From Brienomyrus brachyistius (taxonomy: Eukaryota > Chordata > Actinopteri > Osteoglossiformes > Mormyridae), in assembly GCF_023856365.1 (NCBI RefSeq), contig NC_064555.1, positions 19,912,254 to 19,976,253 of the forward strand: a stretch of 64,000 nt of DNA. The letters run 5' to 3'. The notes beneath the pieces were generated by a model. That model saw nothing but the letters and a program-made list of their open reading frames with translations. It made no database searches and was not told where the DNA came from. Within the stretch, counting starts at the first letter, position 1. Each line of letters starts with the position of its first letter. This document shows, one piece after another, positions 1-11,338 of the stretch. The position numbers and the translations under genes are program-made.

Positions 1-484
1 CTGTACCATTGTACCTGATAACAGTACCATCAGGCAACACATTAACAAGAAATATTTTTACCTCCTGTACCAGCTGCTTAAAGTCTATTCAGAAATTGAA
101 TTTATAGCAAGACTTCTGTATGATTAATACATCCAGACTCAAACCTCAGTTTCATTATTTTTAAAAGCTAAGAATGCATTCACTTAGAGGGCATTAACTT
201 TACTAACTTAATATTATGTGTTCACAACGTCAGTCATAACTGTATAAATCTAAATCTGTCAATCAAAAGTCTAAACTCTGAATATCTAAAATGCAAAAAA
301 GACGTGTATATAGGGTATCCACAATGACTTCCTTTAGTTTTAGATGTAATTAAACCATCAAAAGGTTATTTTACTTTTTAAAACTACATTTAAGACATAG
401 AAATACAACACTCATTACTAATATGGGGAACAACCTATCTGGATCACAAAAGATTATTATGATTTATTTTTAAATAATGCACGC

Positions 485-663
485 AAATATATAGCGCATC
501 ACGGGCCGTTGCCATGGATACAGCTGCGGGATTTGAACTACAACTGTAGCGAAAAGCAACGTGGAGACAGCAATTACCTGCACAGACAGCATTTATCTGC
601 ACAGACACTGAGAAAGAACGACATTTCAGCGAAATAACACAGACAAGAAGAAGATACAGACTG
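485..663 (+). promoter_or_regulatory. Putative promoter and non-coding first exon of Speedy copy A
   Basis: A TATATA element lies at 488-493. A palindrome-like GTTGCCATGG (508-517), resembling one half of an RFX X-box, follows it. The sequence then runs to a good splice donor (CTG/GTAAGG, gt at 664-665). The same block, with TATA element, half X-box and donor, is kept in copies C (21923-22075) and E (39757-39930), but copy D has lost it. A transcription start near 515-525 is inferred from the spacing to the TATA element. Regulation by RFX-type factors is only a suggestion based on motif resemblance. Confidence 0.5.
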
Positions 664-1342
664 GTAAGGTAGGGCGGGATTCTCTGTGATCACCGGAAGG
701 TACAGTGATCATCCCTGAAACCGCCCCTCTTCGCTGGGATCAGCTCTAACAACTGGGACGGTTTGGATCCTACCGCCTGCGTGGTGCCCGTTTTCGTTAT
801 TTTGCTATTTTTTTATTTAGTGTAAAGAGTAAAATGTTTAAAAGTTTTATTAAACAGAAATTAGTTGTCATTTATTTTAAAAATGACTCCAATTATAAAG
901 TTGTCAAAGTTTTCACGTCATTTTTTTACTTCAAGAAAGAACATCAGGAAGAAGACACCTGAACATTCTTTAACAACAATCTCCTTGCAGTTAAAGTAAG
1001 CTTTACACAATGTGTTCTTTATGTCATATCATTATATTGATCTAAAGGTTGAGCTTAATGAGCGCGAAATTCGAGGTTTACTATGTATCTTGCTAAGCTA
1101 TAGAATTATGTTTTGTCCGCGCGGGGGAAAATCCCAATATATTTGTCTCATATTTAAATATAAAAAATTTAAAGACGGGATGTTAGCCAGTTAGCTCCGC
1201 CATGTGACTCGCCTGCATTGAAACCCAAGCTAGCATTAGAACACAAGCCGGCTAACGCCTTGTCAGTGCGCATTACAACTAACGCCTTGTCAGTGCGCCC
1301 CCTAGCGGAGTTACCCCACTGCCTCCGCTCTGCTCCGCAGGG

Positions 1343-4305
1343 ATGGTGAGGCACGCGCACTTCAGGCGCCGGTACCTCAGTCAACAGGAGGCAGAAGATC
1401 CGTCCGGACAGGACTTCAGCGGCAGGGAGCAGCAAGAGGAATCCCTGATCATCATGGATCAGCAGGAAATGGCTGCTTTCTTCGCACTGCTGGGTGGGTT
1501 AGATTAGTTCCAGCGTAAGGAAGAGCTTTAAATTATCTTTTAAATCTGCTTTTTTTCTAATGACAATATAACATCAAAATAAAATGCATTTCATTACAAG
1601 AACAGTATGTGCCTGCTTTCTGTATACTGGACGAATTCAAATGTCGAAAAAAAGAGTATGTAGTACTAAAAATATTTCATGATGCCCTCAGATGATGATC
1701 TGATCCAGCATTTCCTCTGTATGGACTCCTGCTACATGGTGACCGACAAGGTAACTGTCATGCATTGGTGTTGCTGCTTTAATCACTCTAAGCAAAGCAG
1801 AGACTACTTTTTCCATCACTTTGCTCTTCATTTCAGTATCTACTGGCGATCACCTTCATCTACTTCAAAAGAGCTCACTTCACGGCCAATGAGCACACAA
1901 GGATGAACTTCTTCATCGCCCTGTAAGTGACGGCATGCTCTGGTGGACAATATAGATGAATGTTAATATAATAACAAAAACAATTTCCTCCATCAGCATG
2001 AGAATAAGTCTTGGATGAAATTGCTGGAGATCAGCAAAGCCAATGGATCTCGGAATAGTGAATTCTTCCTCTCCCCAGATATCTCGCGAACATGATGGAG
2101 GAAGAAGAGACGGGGAACAGATTTGAGATCTTTCCCTGGGCCTTGGGAGGAAACTGGAGACGTCAGTTTCCCTCCTTCATCAAGAAGAAGGACCAGCTCT
2201 GGGCCCGGATGGAGTACAGGACTGCTGTCAGCCGCCACTGCTGTGAGGAGGTACAGTATGTTGTCTCATCTTTAATACAAGTAAATTACATTAATGTTCA
2301 GCCACCATAAGGCTTGAAATGTCTCAGAGCAGAGGGAAGCGTTTCTCATCATTAATGACCTTTTCTGTCTTACTGTAACTTAAGCTAAGCTAAGGGCTGT
2401 TTGCTCACTGACGTCTTTGGGGGCAGATACCAAATGACTGTTATCATAAGTGGTGCTGCTGGTGTCACAGTGAGTCACGTTCTGTCATCTGATCCATGTA
2501 TGTCCGTGTCCCCATGCAGGTGATGGCCATCGTACCCTCCCACTCTCTGTGGAATCGGGAGCGCCCCGAACATCACAGCGGGGCCCAGCGGCACTACAGC
2601 GGGGAGGGCTTTCAGTGGCCCCGGGGCCCATCCTCTGTACCCGTCGCCTGCACGCTCTGCAGCATGACCGTCCGGACCCAGGAACCCCGTGCTTCTGACC
2701 ACTCAGGGAGCCCAGAGTGTAAGTATGAGCTCTAAGTGCCAGTTTTTCTGTAGCCTGTCAGTTTCTATGCACTGGAACTTGATCTAGTATATTTATTTTA
2801 AATTTACATTAGTCTTCCCAGAATTGTTGTCACTGATCACTTTTCTGAAATATTCTTAAAAAGTTTAATCTTATATTCATTGTACATTTTGCAATCCATC
2901 TATTGATTCATTGAGATTTTCCCCAGTTCCTTGTTCGCTGTCTTGTGTGACCTCTCAGCCATTAATGAGCCTATTACTGTACATTCTACTGAAACATAGA
3001 GTGCAGAGCTACAGGTCAAAGTCTTAGCTCAATCTAGCAGGCCTAGAGAGACACTTACCCTCAGTATTTACTACTGTCTGCTACGTTTTTCAGCCAGCGC
3101 ACAAGACAGCGAAGCGGAACAGGATGGACCCCTGATCCGGATCAAAGAGGAGTAGGTTCTTCTTGGGTAGAATGATAAGCTGCACACACAGCCTAATCGC
3201 ATACTTTAATTCATTATTCCTACAGATGTGCTATACTGAGTATTTCAGGTATTTCGTGGTTGTTTAAGCCTGTGTCACATGTATTCTATTCCAGCACATT
3301 AACTGTAAATCACAAGACCTTGTCTGGAAATGATGGTCTTTGACACCAATTATGGCAACATCAAGACATCTATGCCATTAAGAGCAGAAACTTCTGGCTA
3401 TTAATGGTGATCCTTCTCTTTCAGAAGAAGAGGCTCAAAGCGAACATGGGATGGACAGCTGAAGGATCACAGTCGCTGTCCAGATCCACAAGAAGGTCCA
3501 AGTCATTCTGATCCTGTTGCAAGACCTCAGGACCTTGGATCTCCCTCTGTGGGTAAGATGTCATATAAAAAGTTTAATAAAGTGGTTAAGATGGATGGAT
3601 GAAATTGACTGAAGTTGCAGGTTGCAAAAGCGACAGGAAGTTAAATGTACACATCGAATGTATGCTAATGGTTGCCTTCCTGTAAATGCTAATGCCAGGC
3701 GTGCTGAAAGTGAGGAAGGTCACCGAGGCGACGGGCCTGCCTATCGGATCTGCACCACACGTTGGAGCCCTAGTTCCAAGCTGCATCATTTTGTAGCCGG
3801 GAACTTTTTATACAGGTGAGGCAGAAAAGTACAACGTTTTCAGTAGGACTTTGATACTTATTAGTGTGTGATATAAAAAATTGATAGTTTCACTTATTGC
3901 CCAGGAAACCTCATTTGTAATTAATTATACTTTTATTGTCATGTTTCTGGGTTTCTCTGTGAGTTTCCTGGTTTCTGTGTTGCAGCCCCATTTCTGGTTC
4001 CCTGCTTCCTGGTCTGGGATCTCATCCAGTCAGCGGCCCAAGACCCATTGGTCCCCTGTTGCCACGCCTCCCCCTTGTAAGAATTCCAGCACCCGCCTTG
4101 CTTTCAGTAAAAACACAGATAGACCTCACATTCAGTGTGAGGTATTGTAATCTACCCTGCGTGCTCCAGTCTCAGCTCATCTACCCCTGATTCTTGTTCC
4201 ATGTCCACTCCAGTGCCGAGTCCTCGTCTGTGTAGGATTGACCCTTCCGACTTCAAGAACATCCTGCTCCTCATCCCCGACTATGTTTATTCCTTTCTGT
4301 TTTGA
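1343..4305 (+). CDS. spdya-like: Speedy/RINGO family cell-cycle regulator, copy A (8 coding exons)
   Basis: Coding exons, chosen by splice sites and phase, are 1343-1493, 1692-1750, 1837-1922, 2079-2250, 2520-2718, 3094-3151, 3425-3552 and 4214-4305. Together they give 945 nt, or 314 aa, close to the ~313 aa of vertebrate Speedy A. The Speedy/RINGO box spans about residues 38-182. It reads FFALLDDDLIQHF (46-58), then YLLAITFIYFKRAHFT (71-86), EHTRMNFFIALYLAN (89-103), IFPWALG (116-122), DQLWARMEYR (137-146) and SRHCCEE (150-156), followed by an HHSGA block after 173. Family members bind and activate CDK1/2 without a cyclin and matter in oocyte maturation and meiotic telomere attachment. The N-terminus (about 37 aa) and the tail after residue 223 are divergent. 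The start is the first ATG two bases after the acceptor at 1340. No frameshift or stop was seen. The last exon (ending DYVYSFLF) is supported only by phase and conservation between copies. Confidence 0.85.
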
Positions 4306-4353
4306 TCTTGGTTGCCCACATCTATATTTAAACACAATGTACTGTTGTATGGG

Positions 4354-4616
4354 CAGCGTTTCTCAAACTATGGCCCGCGGACCGGTGCCGGTCCGTGAGA
4401 GGGTTCCTGCCGGTCTGCGGAAGCTCGCTTCTGCACCGATCAAAATTCAGTCAGATCAGGCATAATAATAATAACAGTAATAGTAATAGTGTTTATCTAT
4501 GGTAATAATATCTATCTATCTATGCGGATACGCATCCGCGGGGGGGGGGTGTTTGGGGGGGTCGTTTATGCAGGGCCCTGCAGCCCCAAAGCCTGACATG
4601 AGTTTGAGCAACGCTG
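4354..4616 (+). mobile_element. hAT-like MITE in the 3' UTR of copy A
   Basis: The ends are inverted: CAGCGTTTCTCAAACT at the left and AGTTTGAGCAACGCTG at the right, typical of non-autonomous hAT elements. The interior carries a TAA-rich stretch and a GATA-type microsatellite and codes for nothing. Counterparts are at 6545-6808, 9929-10190, about 18045-18297 (left end lost), 29488-29764 and 35858-36118, so it inserted before the array was amplified. A clean 8 bp target duplication is not visible. Confidence 0.7.
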
Positions 4617-4833
4617 TAGTAATGGATTTTGGGCAACCACTGAATGTAATGTAATGGAATTTTGGTAAAGTGTCTTTAATGGTAAAAAGTCTTATAATAG
4701 TGCATATTGTACAATATATAGAGCTGTTTTCTTTGTTTGTTTTAGGTTCTGTATATGTATAATATTTAAGAAAATATAATTTGTAATAAAGTGTGTGTTA
4801 TGAACAATAAATGTTTCATTTATAAAAAACATG

Positions 4834-5678
4834 GCAGGCCTGTCTCAATAGCTGTGAAAATGATCCTCTGTCATGGCCTGTTAGGGGTTGGGCTTATTGC
4901 TAGTTATGGAAAGTATGGCTTTGACACCCTTGAAGTGGGATAACCCCTACTGTCAATCAAACATACGATCAACAGCACACTATGTGGTTATGCACTTTCA
5001 AATTTCTTTGTGACTATAGTTTTCTCATATTTTCCCCCAGGAAAATCCCAAGTGTCTTTTTTGCAGAATGGACTTGTGTGAATATAGTAGAGAAACGACC
5101 CTGCATAACCTCAGGAGAGCCAGCCTCTACATCATTGCACATCTATCTAGACAGTGTTTTCAGCCAAATTTGCCTGCCGAATTGGAGGGATGTGAGTGTG
5201 ACCTCAGCAAGCCAGACTAAATGGATGTGAATCATACAGGAAAAGAATATATACATGAGAATCAGCTTTTATTGCCATTCAAAGCACTTGACATAAGAAC
5301 GAAACACATTTTCTCAGGTCTAAACAATAAATAGAAAAAAAACAATAATGGAATAAAATGTCTAAACTGGATAAAAATAGAATGAACTAAAATAAAATCT
5401 CTGAAGTAAAAAAGTAATGTACAATATTGCACAATTGTATGGCAGAACAGCAGGAACTTAAAGTGATCAGCGCAGGTTGCAAAGGTAAGTGAGAGAGTGA
5501 CATCAAGGCATGTTATTACAGAAACTCCCGTCTCTTTTACTTCCAAAAAACAAAACTTTATTAAGACTTTTCAACGTCGCCTTAGCTCACAGGTGCCACC
5601 ATTCGGTCATCAACACAAACTTATTTACATATATACAGTTGACAATTGAGAGAATATTTTTCATTTCTAACAGACTTC
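4834..5678. repeat. Spacer between inverted arms A(+) and A'(-)
   Basis: This single-copy centre of the palindrome lies between the CATG that ends the plus arm and the CATG (5679-5682) that starts the minus arm. It recurs as 10408-17176 (interrupted by a LINE), partly as 28137-28596, and as 34154-34986. Its left half holds a candidate terminal exon (5041-5220). Its right half is AT-rich with AATAAA-type motifs and resembles a LINE 3' UTR. Confidence 0.8.
5041..5220 (+). CDS. Unidentified candidate terminal exon, CxxC-containing (spacer 1)
   Basis: A pyrimidine-rich acceptor (TTTTCCCCCAG, ending 5040) precedes a 59-codon open frame that stops at 5218-5220. It begins ENPKCLFCRMDLC and ends ECDLSKPD, with Cys pairs at residues 5 and 8 plus further Cys residues that could bind zinc. 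The composition is protein-like. I do not recognise the family. The reading phase (0) does not match Speedy coding exon 7 (phase 1). It may therefore be the last exon of a different gene whose other exons lie outside the unit, or an alternative Speedy end joined from a phase-0 exon. Copies occur at 10615-10791 (2 nt deletion, frame broken) and 34349-34528 (open). Confidence 0.45.
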   Translation, partial: ENPKCLFCRMDLCEYSRETTLHNLRRASLYIIAHLSRQCFQPNLPAELEGCECDLSKPD

Positions 5679-7108
5679 CATGTTTTTTTATAAATGAAAC
5701 ATTTATTGTTTATAACACACTTTATTACAAATGATATTTTCTTAAATATTATACATATACAGAAGCTAAAACAAACAAAAACAGCTCTATATATTGTACA
5801 ATTTGCACTATTACAAGACTGCCCTTTCTCCAATCTGCATCTTTCAGCCTGAAGTTATTCTCATTCACATCTAAATGTTTTGGGGTAGATAAAGACTTTT
5901 TATTATGCAAACTGGGTAATATGGGAAATCTGGGAAAGTTTTTCATCTTCAGCCGCATTATTCATGGGTTATATGCAGAGATGAAATGGAGGTCTTGTTA
6001 TAGTGCAAGAAAACAGAGGTAAACATATATTAACAATATTTAAACCCTTTCAATCAGACAGTTATAACCCTAATGCCAACTATAACAAACCTTAACTATA
6101 AGCTACAAAAAATCAACATTTCAACATCAAATCAAAATCACAAGTTTTTTATTGCAGTCATATATTTTTATAAAATTGAATTTCCCACTGTGGGAACCAA
6201 AAAAATGGTCCCCAGAATGTGAAATAACAGGTTTTTATCACATTTCGGGGACATTTGGTTCCCACAACATAATATATACCTGGACCACACAGACTCTCAG
6301 ACACCAAGTCTCACTGCAGGTGATTGAAGCTTAAAAACAGCTTTTCCCCCCAAGTATTCGTACTGTTGAAGAGTCTGGTCCTTCCCAATCTAAGACTGAA
6401 TTTTCTAAATGAGATAACATTCCCTCTGTATTGGAATCATAACTGCAATAAACCTGTGATTAACAAAAATTCATTGCTGCACAATCAGCACTTTACCAAA
6501 ATTCCATTACATCACATTCAGTGGTTGCCCAAAATCCATTACTACAGCGTTGCTCAAACTCATGTCAGGTTTTGGGGCTGCAGGGCCCTGCATAAACAAC
6601 CCCCCCAAACACCCCACCCCACGGATGCGTATCCGCATAGATAGATAGATATTATTACTATAGATAAACAGTATTACTATTACTATTACTGTTATTATTA
6701 TACCTGATCTGCTGAATTTTAATCGGTGCAGAAGCGAGCTTCCGCAGACCGGCAGGAACACTCTCACGGACCGGCACCGGTCCGCGGGCCATAGTTTGAG
6801 AAACGCTGCCCATACAACAGCACATTGTGTTTAAATATAGATGTGGGCAACCAAGATCAAAACAGAAAGGAATAAACATAGTCGGGGATGAGGAGCAGGA
6901 TGTTCTTGAAGTCGGAAGGGTCAATCCTACACAGACGAGGACTCGGCACTGGAGTGGACATGGAACAAGAATCAGGGGTAGATGAGCTGAGACTGGAGCA
7001 CGCAGGGTAGATTACAATACCTCACACTGAATGTGAGGTCTATCTGTGTTTTTACTGAAAGCAAGGCGGGTGCTGGAATTCTTACAAGGGGGAGGCGTGG
7101 CAACAGGG
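5679..7108 (-). pseudogene. Truncated minus-strand Speedy copy A' (3' end only)
   Basis: This is a minus arm like those of copies C, D and E, but it stops abruptly at about 7108. It retains the 3' UTR, the hAT-like MITE (6545-6808) and the terminal coding exon (about 6857-6948). It then joins SINE sequence instead of continuing into coding exon 7. All upstream exons are deleted, so it cannot encode the protein. Confidence 0.8.
6050..6280 (-). repeat. GTGGGGACC-type interspersed repeat in minus arm A'
   Basis: Read on the minus strand this holds the teleost repeat signature in which a GGGACCAAATGTCCCC-like block is followed by a GGTTAGGG-type tail. Equivalents are near 17560-17795, 28985-29215 and 35375-35585 in the other minus arms, and a relative is at 60655-60895 in syt11 intron 2. 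The plus arms lack it. Confidence 0.55.
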
Positions 7109-7111
7109 CAA

Positions 7112-7253
7112 CTGTATTTAACCCATATGTGCCATAGCAGGGGGCAGCTAATTCAGCGCCAGGGTAGCAGTGCTTGGGGGCGCTATCTTGCACTTGGGGG
7201 ATTCGAACCTGCAATCTTTTAATTACAAGTGCGCTTCCCTAACCATCAAGCCC
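7112..7253 (-). mobile_element. tRNA-derived SINE, 3'-truncated
   Basis: On the minus strand this reads a tRNA-like head (GGGGCTTGATGGTTAGGGAAG) followed by a B-box (GGTTCGAATCC) and a body ending GGGTTAAATACAG. Full-length relatives lie at 22689-22897 and 40537-40745, where the tail continues for about 60 bp. It marks the join between the truncated A' arm and unit B. Confidence 0.7.
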
Positions 7254-7738
7254 CTTTTGATTTTCCTGGTCTTTGCCTTCACTTCCTTTCTTACCACTAT
7301 GTGACAATCTCTCTGCTGACCACAGAATCTGAATCGGTGACCTTCTGATCATGAGCACAGAATCATAACCCACTGTACCATTGTACCTGATAACAGTACC
7401 ATCAGGCAACACATTAACAAGAAATCTTTTTACCTCCTGTACCAGCTGCTTAAAGTCTATTCAGAAATTGAATTTATAGCAAGACTTTTGTATAATTAAT
7501 ACATCCAGACTCAAACCTCAGTTTCATTATTTTTAAAAGCTAAGAATTTATTCACTTAGAGGGCATTAACTTTACTACTAACTTAATATTTTGTGTTCAC
7601 AACGTCAGTCATAACTGTATAAATCTAAATCTGTCAATCAAAAGTCTAAACTCTGAATATCTATAATGCAAAAAAGACGTGTACATAGGGTATCTACAAT
7701 GACTTCCTTTAGTGTTAGATGTAATTAAACTACGTCAG

Positions 7739-9880
7739 TGGAGACGTCAGTTTCCCTCCTTCATCAAGAAGAAGGACCAGCTCTGGGCCCGGATGGAGTA
7801 CAGGACTGCTGTCAGCCGCCACTGCTGTGAGGAGGTACAGTATGTTGTCTCATCTTTAATACAAGTAAATTACATTAATGTTCAGCCACCATAAGGCTTG
7901 AAATGTCTCAGAGCAGAGGGAAGCGTTTCTCATCATTAATGACCTTTTCTGTCTTACTGTAACTTAAGCTAAGCTAAGGGCTGTTTGCTCACTGATGTCT
8001 TTGGGGGCAGATACCAAATGACTGTTATCATAAGTGGTGTCACAGTGAGTCACGTTCTGTCATCTGATCCATGTATGTCCGTGTCCCCATGCAGGTGATG
8101 GCCATCGTACCCTCCCACTCTCTGTGGAAGCGGGAGCGCCCCGAACATCACAGCGGGGCCCAGCGGCACTACAGCGGGGAGGGCTTTCAGTGGCCCCGGG
8201 GCCCATCCTCTGTACCCGTCGCCTGCACGCTCTGCAGCATGACCGTCCGGACCCAGGAACCCCGTGCTTCTGACCACTCAGGGAGCCCAGAGTGTAAGTA
8301 TGAGCTCTAAGTGCCAGTTTTTCTGTAGCCTGTCAGTTTCTATGCACTGGAACTTGATCTAGTATATTTATTTTAAATTTACATTAGTCTTCCCAGAATT
8401 GTTGTCACTGATCACTTTTCTGAAATATTCTTAAAAAGTTTAATCTTATATTCATTGTACATTTTGCAATCCATCTATTGATTCATTGAGATTTTCCGCA
8501 GTTCCTTGTTCGCTGTCTTGTGTGACCTCTCAGCCATTAATGAGCCTATTACTGTACATTCTACTGAAACATAGAATGCAGAGCTACAGGTCAAAGTCTT
8601 AGCTCAGTCTAGCAGGCCTAGAGAGACACTTACCCTCAGTATTTACTGCTGTCTACTATGTTTTTCAGCCAGCGCACAAGACAGCGAAGCAGAACAGGAT
8701 GGACCCCTGATCCGGATCAAAGAGGAGTAGGTTCTTCTTGGGTAGAATGATAAGCTGCACACACAGCCTAATCGCGTACTTTAATTCATTATTCCTACAG
8801 ATGTGCTATACTGAGTATTTCAGGTATTTCGTGGTTGTTTAAGCCTGTGTGACATGTATTCTATTCCAGCACATTAACTGTAAATCACAAGACCTTGTCT
8901 GGAAATGATGGTCTTTGACACCAATTATGGCAACATCAAGACATCTATGCCATTAAGAGCAGAAACTTCTGGCTATTAATGGTGATCCTTCTCTCTCAGA
9001 AGACGAGGCTCAAAGCGAACTTTTGATGGACAGCTGAAGGATCACAGTCGCTGCCCAGATCCACAAGAAGGTCCAAGTCATTCTGATCCTGTTGGAAGAC
9101 CTCAGGACCTTGGATCTCCCTCTGTGGGTAAGATGTCATATAAAAATTTTAGTATAGTGGTTAAGATGGATGGATGAAATTGACTGAAGGTGCGGGTTGC
9201 AAAAGCGACAGGAAGTTAAATGTACACATGGAATGTATGCTAATGGTTGCCTTCCTGTAAATGCTAATGCCAGGCGTGCTGAAAGTGAGGAAGGTCACCG
9301 AGACGACGGGCCTGCCTATCGGATCTGCACCACACGTTGGAGCCCTAGTTCCAAGCTACATCATTTTGTACCCGGGAACTTTTTATACAGGTGAGGCAGA
9401 AAAGTACAACGTTTTCAGTAGGACATTGATACTTATTAATGTGTGATATAAAAAGCGGATAGTTTCACTTATTCCCCAGGAAACCTCATTTGTAATTAAT
9501 TATACTTTTATTGTCATGTTTCTGGGTTTCTCTGTGAGTTTCCTGGTTTCTGTGTTGCAGCCCCATTTCTGGTTCCCTGCTTCCTGGTCTGGGATCTCAT
9601 CCAGTCAGCGGCCCAAGACCCATTGGTCCCCTGTTGCCACGCCTCCCCCTTGTAAGAATTCCAGCACCCGCCTTGCTTTCAGTAAAAACACAGATAGACC
9701 TCACATTCAGTGTGAGGTATTGTAATCTACCCTGCGTGCTCCAGTCTCAGCTCATCTACCCCTGATTCTTGTTCCATGTCCACTCCAGTGCCGAGTCCTC
9801 GTCTGTGTAGGATTGACCCTTCCGACTTCCAGAACATCCTGCTCCTCATCCCCGACTATGTTTATTCCTTTCTGTTTTGA
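7739..9880 (+). pseudogene. Speedy/RINGO copy B, 5'-deleted
   Basis: The promoter, non-coding exon, coding exons 1-3 and the start of exon 4 are missing. The 5' flank jumps straight into the middle of coding exon 4 at about 7739, with a small CGTCAGTGGAGACGTCAG duplication at the junction. The remaining exons are 7739-7834 (partial), 8095-8293, 8668-8725, 9000-9127 and 9789-9880, and I see no stop in them. The loss of about 130 residues, including most of the Speedy box, rules out a functional activator, although the remnant could still be transcribed. Confidence 0.8.
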
Positions 9881-9928
9881 TCTTGGTTGCCCACATCTAT
9901 ATTTAAACACAATGTACTGTTGTATGGG

Positions 9929-10190
9929 CAGCGTTTCTCAAACTATGGCCCGCGGACCGGTGCCGGTCCGTGAGAGGGTTCCTGCCGGTCTGCAGAAGCT
10001 CGCTTCTGCACCGATCAAAATTCAGTCAGATCAGGCATAATAATAATAACAGTAATAGTAATAGTGTTTATCTATGGTAATAATATCTATCTATCTATGC
10101 GGATACGCATCCGTGGGGGGGGGTGTTTGGGGGGGTCGTTTATGCAGGGCCCTGCAGCCCCAAAGCCTGACATGAGTTTGAGCAACGCTG
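9929..10190 (+). mobile_element. hAT-like MITE in unit B
   Basis: Same element and position as in copy A, with the same inverted ends. Confidence 0.65.
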
Positions 10191-10908
10191 TAGTAATGGA
10201 TTTTGGGCAACCACTGAATATAATGTAATGGAATTTTGGTAAAGTGTCTTTAATGGTAAAAAGTCTTATAATAGTGCATATTGTACAATATATAGAGCTG
10301 TTTTCTTTGTTTGTTTTAGGTTCTGTATATGTATAATATTTAAGAAAATATAATTTGTAATAAAGTGTGTGTTATGAACAATAAATGTTTCATTTATAAA
10401 AAACATGGCAGGCCTGTCTCAATAGCTGTGAAAATGATCCTCTGTCATGGCCTGTTAGGGGTTGGGCTTATTGCTAGTTATGGAAAGTATGGCTTTGACA
10501 CCCTTGAAGTGGGATAACCCCTACTGTCAATCAAACATACGATCAACGGCACACTATGTGGTTATGCACTTTCAAATTTCTTTGTGACTATAGTTTTCTC
10601 ATATTTTCCCCCAGGAAAATCCCAAGTGTCTTTTTTGCAGAATGGACTTGTGTGAATATAATAGAGAAACGACCCTGCATAACCTCAGGAGAGCCAGCCT
10701 ACATCATTGCACATCTATCTAGACAGTGTTTTCAGCCAAATTTGCCTGCCGAATTGGAGGGATGTGAGTGTGACCTCAGCAAGCCAGACTAAATGGATGT
10801 GAATCATACAGGAAAAGAATATATACATGAGAATCAGCTTTTATTGCCATTCAAAGCACTTGACATAAGAACGAAACACATTTTCTCAGGTCTAAACAAT
10901 TAATAGAT

Positions 10909-10924
10909 AGAAATACAATAATAG
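10909..10924 (+). repeat. Left target-site duplication of the L1-like LINE
   Basis: AGAAATACAATAATAG is repeated exactly at 16834-16849 and brackets the LINE. Confidence 0.9.
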
Positions 10925-10982
10925 GGTAGACTTCCGGTTATGGCGGCCACCTGAGAAGATGTGTCTCACACTGCTCTGTCTT

Positions 10983-11338
10983 CCATCCATCCATTTTCCA
11001 AACCGCTTATCCTATTGGGTCGCGGGGGGTCCGGAGCCTATCCCGGAAGCAATGGGCACGAGGCAGGGAACAACCCAGGATGGGGGGGCCAGCCCATCTC
11101 AGGGCACACTCACACACCATTCACTCACACATTCACACCTATGGGCAATTTAGCGACTCCAATTAGCCTCAGCATGTTTTTGGACTGTGGGGGGAAACCG
11201 GAGTACCCGGAGGAAACCCCACGACGACATGGGGAGAACATGCAAACTCCGCACACATGTGACCCAGGCGGAGACTCGAACCCAGGTCCCAGAGGTGTGA
11301 GGCAACAGTGCTAACCACTGCACCACCATGCCGCCCCC
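10983..11338 (-). mobile_element. Fish SINE nested in the LINE 5' UTR
   Basis: On the minus strand it begins with a tRNA-like head (GGCATGGTGGTGCAGTGG and GGTTCGAGTCTCC), has a body with TTTCCTCCGGGTACTCCGG and GGATAAGCGG, and ends in ATGGATGG repeats. A 12 bp target duplication, CTGCTCTGTCTT, is at 10971-10982 and 11339-11350. The same family is at 45191-45543. Confidence 0.88.

Larger units (their letters stand above)
1..4833 (+). repeat. Amplicon unit A (plus arm), cut by the window edge
   Basis: This is a plus-oriented copy of the segment that recurs at 7254-10407 (+) and, inverted, at 17177-22688, 28597-33432 and 34987-40536. It contains the 5' flank, a promoter-like region, a non-coding first exon, all coding exons of Speedy copy A, and a 3' UTR with polyadenylation signals at 4785-4790 and 4806-4811. 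Homology to the minus arms ends at the CATG at 4830-4833. Compared with every minus arm it lacks about 850-900 bp between roughly 4664 and 4690. Confidence 0.85.
7254..10407 (+). repeat. Amplicon unit B (plus arm)
   Basis: This plus-oriented copy of the unit starts with the SINE-flanking sequence (7254-7380) and the 5' flank. It then loses about 1.8 kb relative to copy A at 7732-7740, and continues to the CATG at 10404-10407. It forms an inverted pair with unit C across the spacer at 10408-17176. Confidence 0.85.

Noticed and set aside
3622..3819. 65-codon frame conserved in all Speedy units (also 9197-9394, 18832-19029, 30299-30496, 36651-36848)
   Set aside because: It lies in the last intron, no splice phase joins it to coding exon 7, and its conservation is explained by recent duplication. 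The opposite-strand frame there is equally conserved.
4238..4465. 75-codon frame over the terminal Speedy exon and MITE
   Set aside because: It runs in a different frame from the phase-compatible exon and extends into transposon sequence.
4982..5230. 82-codon frame overlapping the CxxC exon
   Set aside because: It ignores the strong acceptor at 5040 and reads a different frame with no protein-like pattern.
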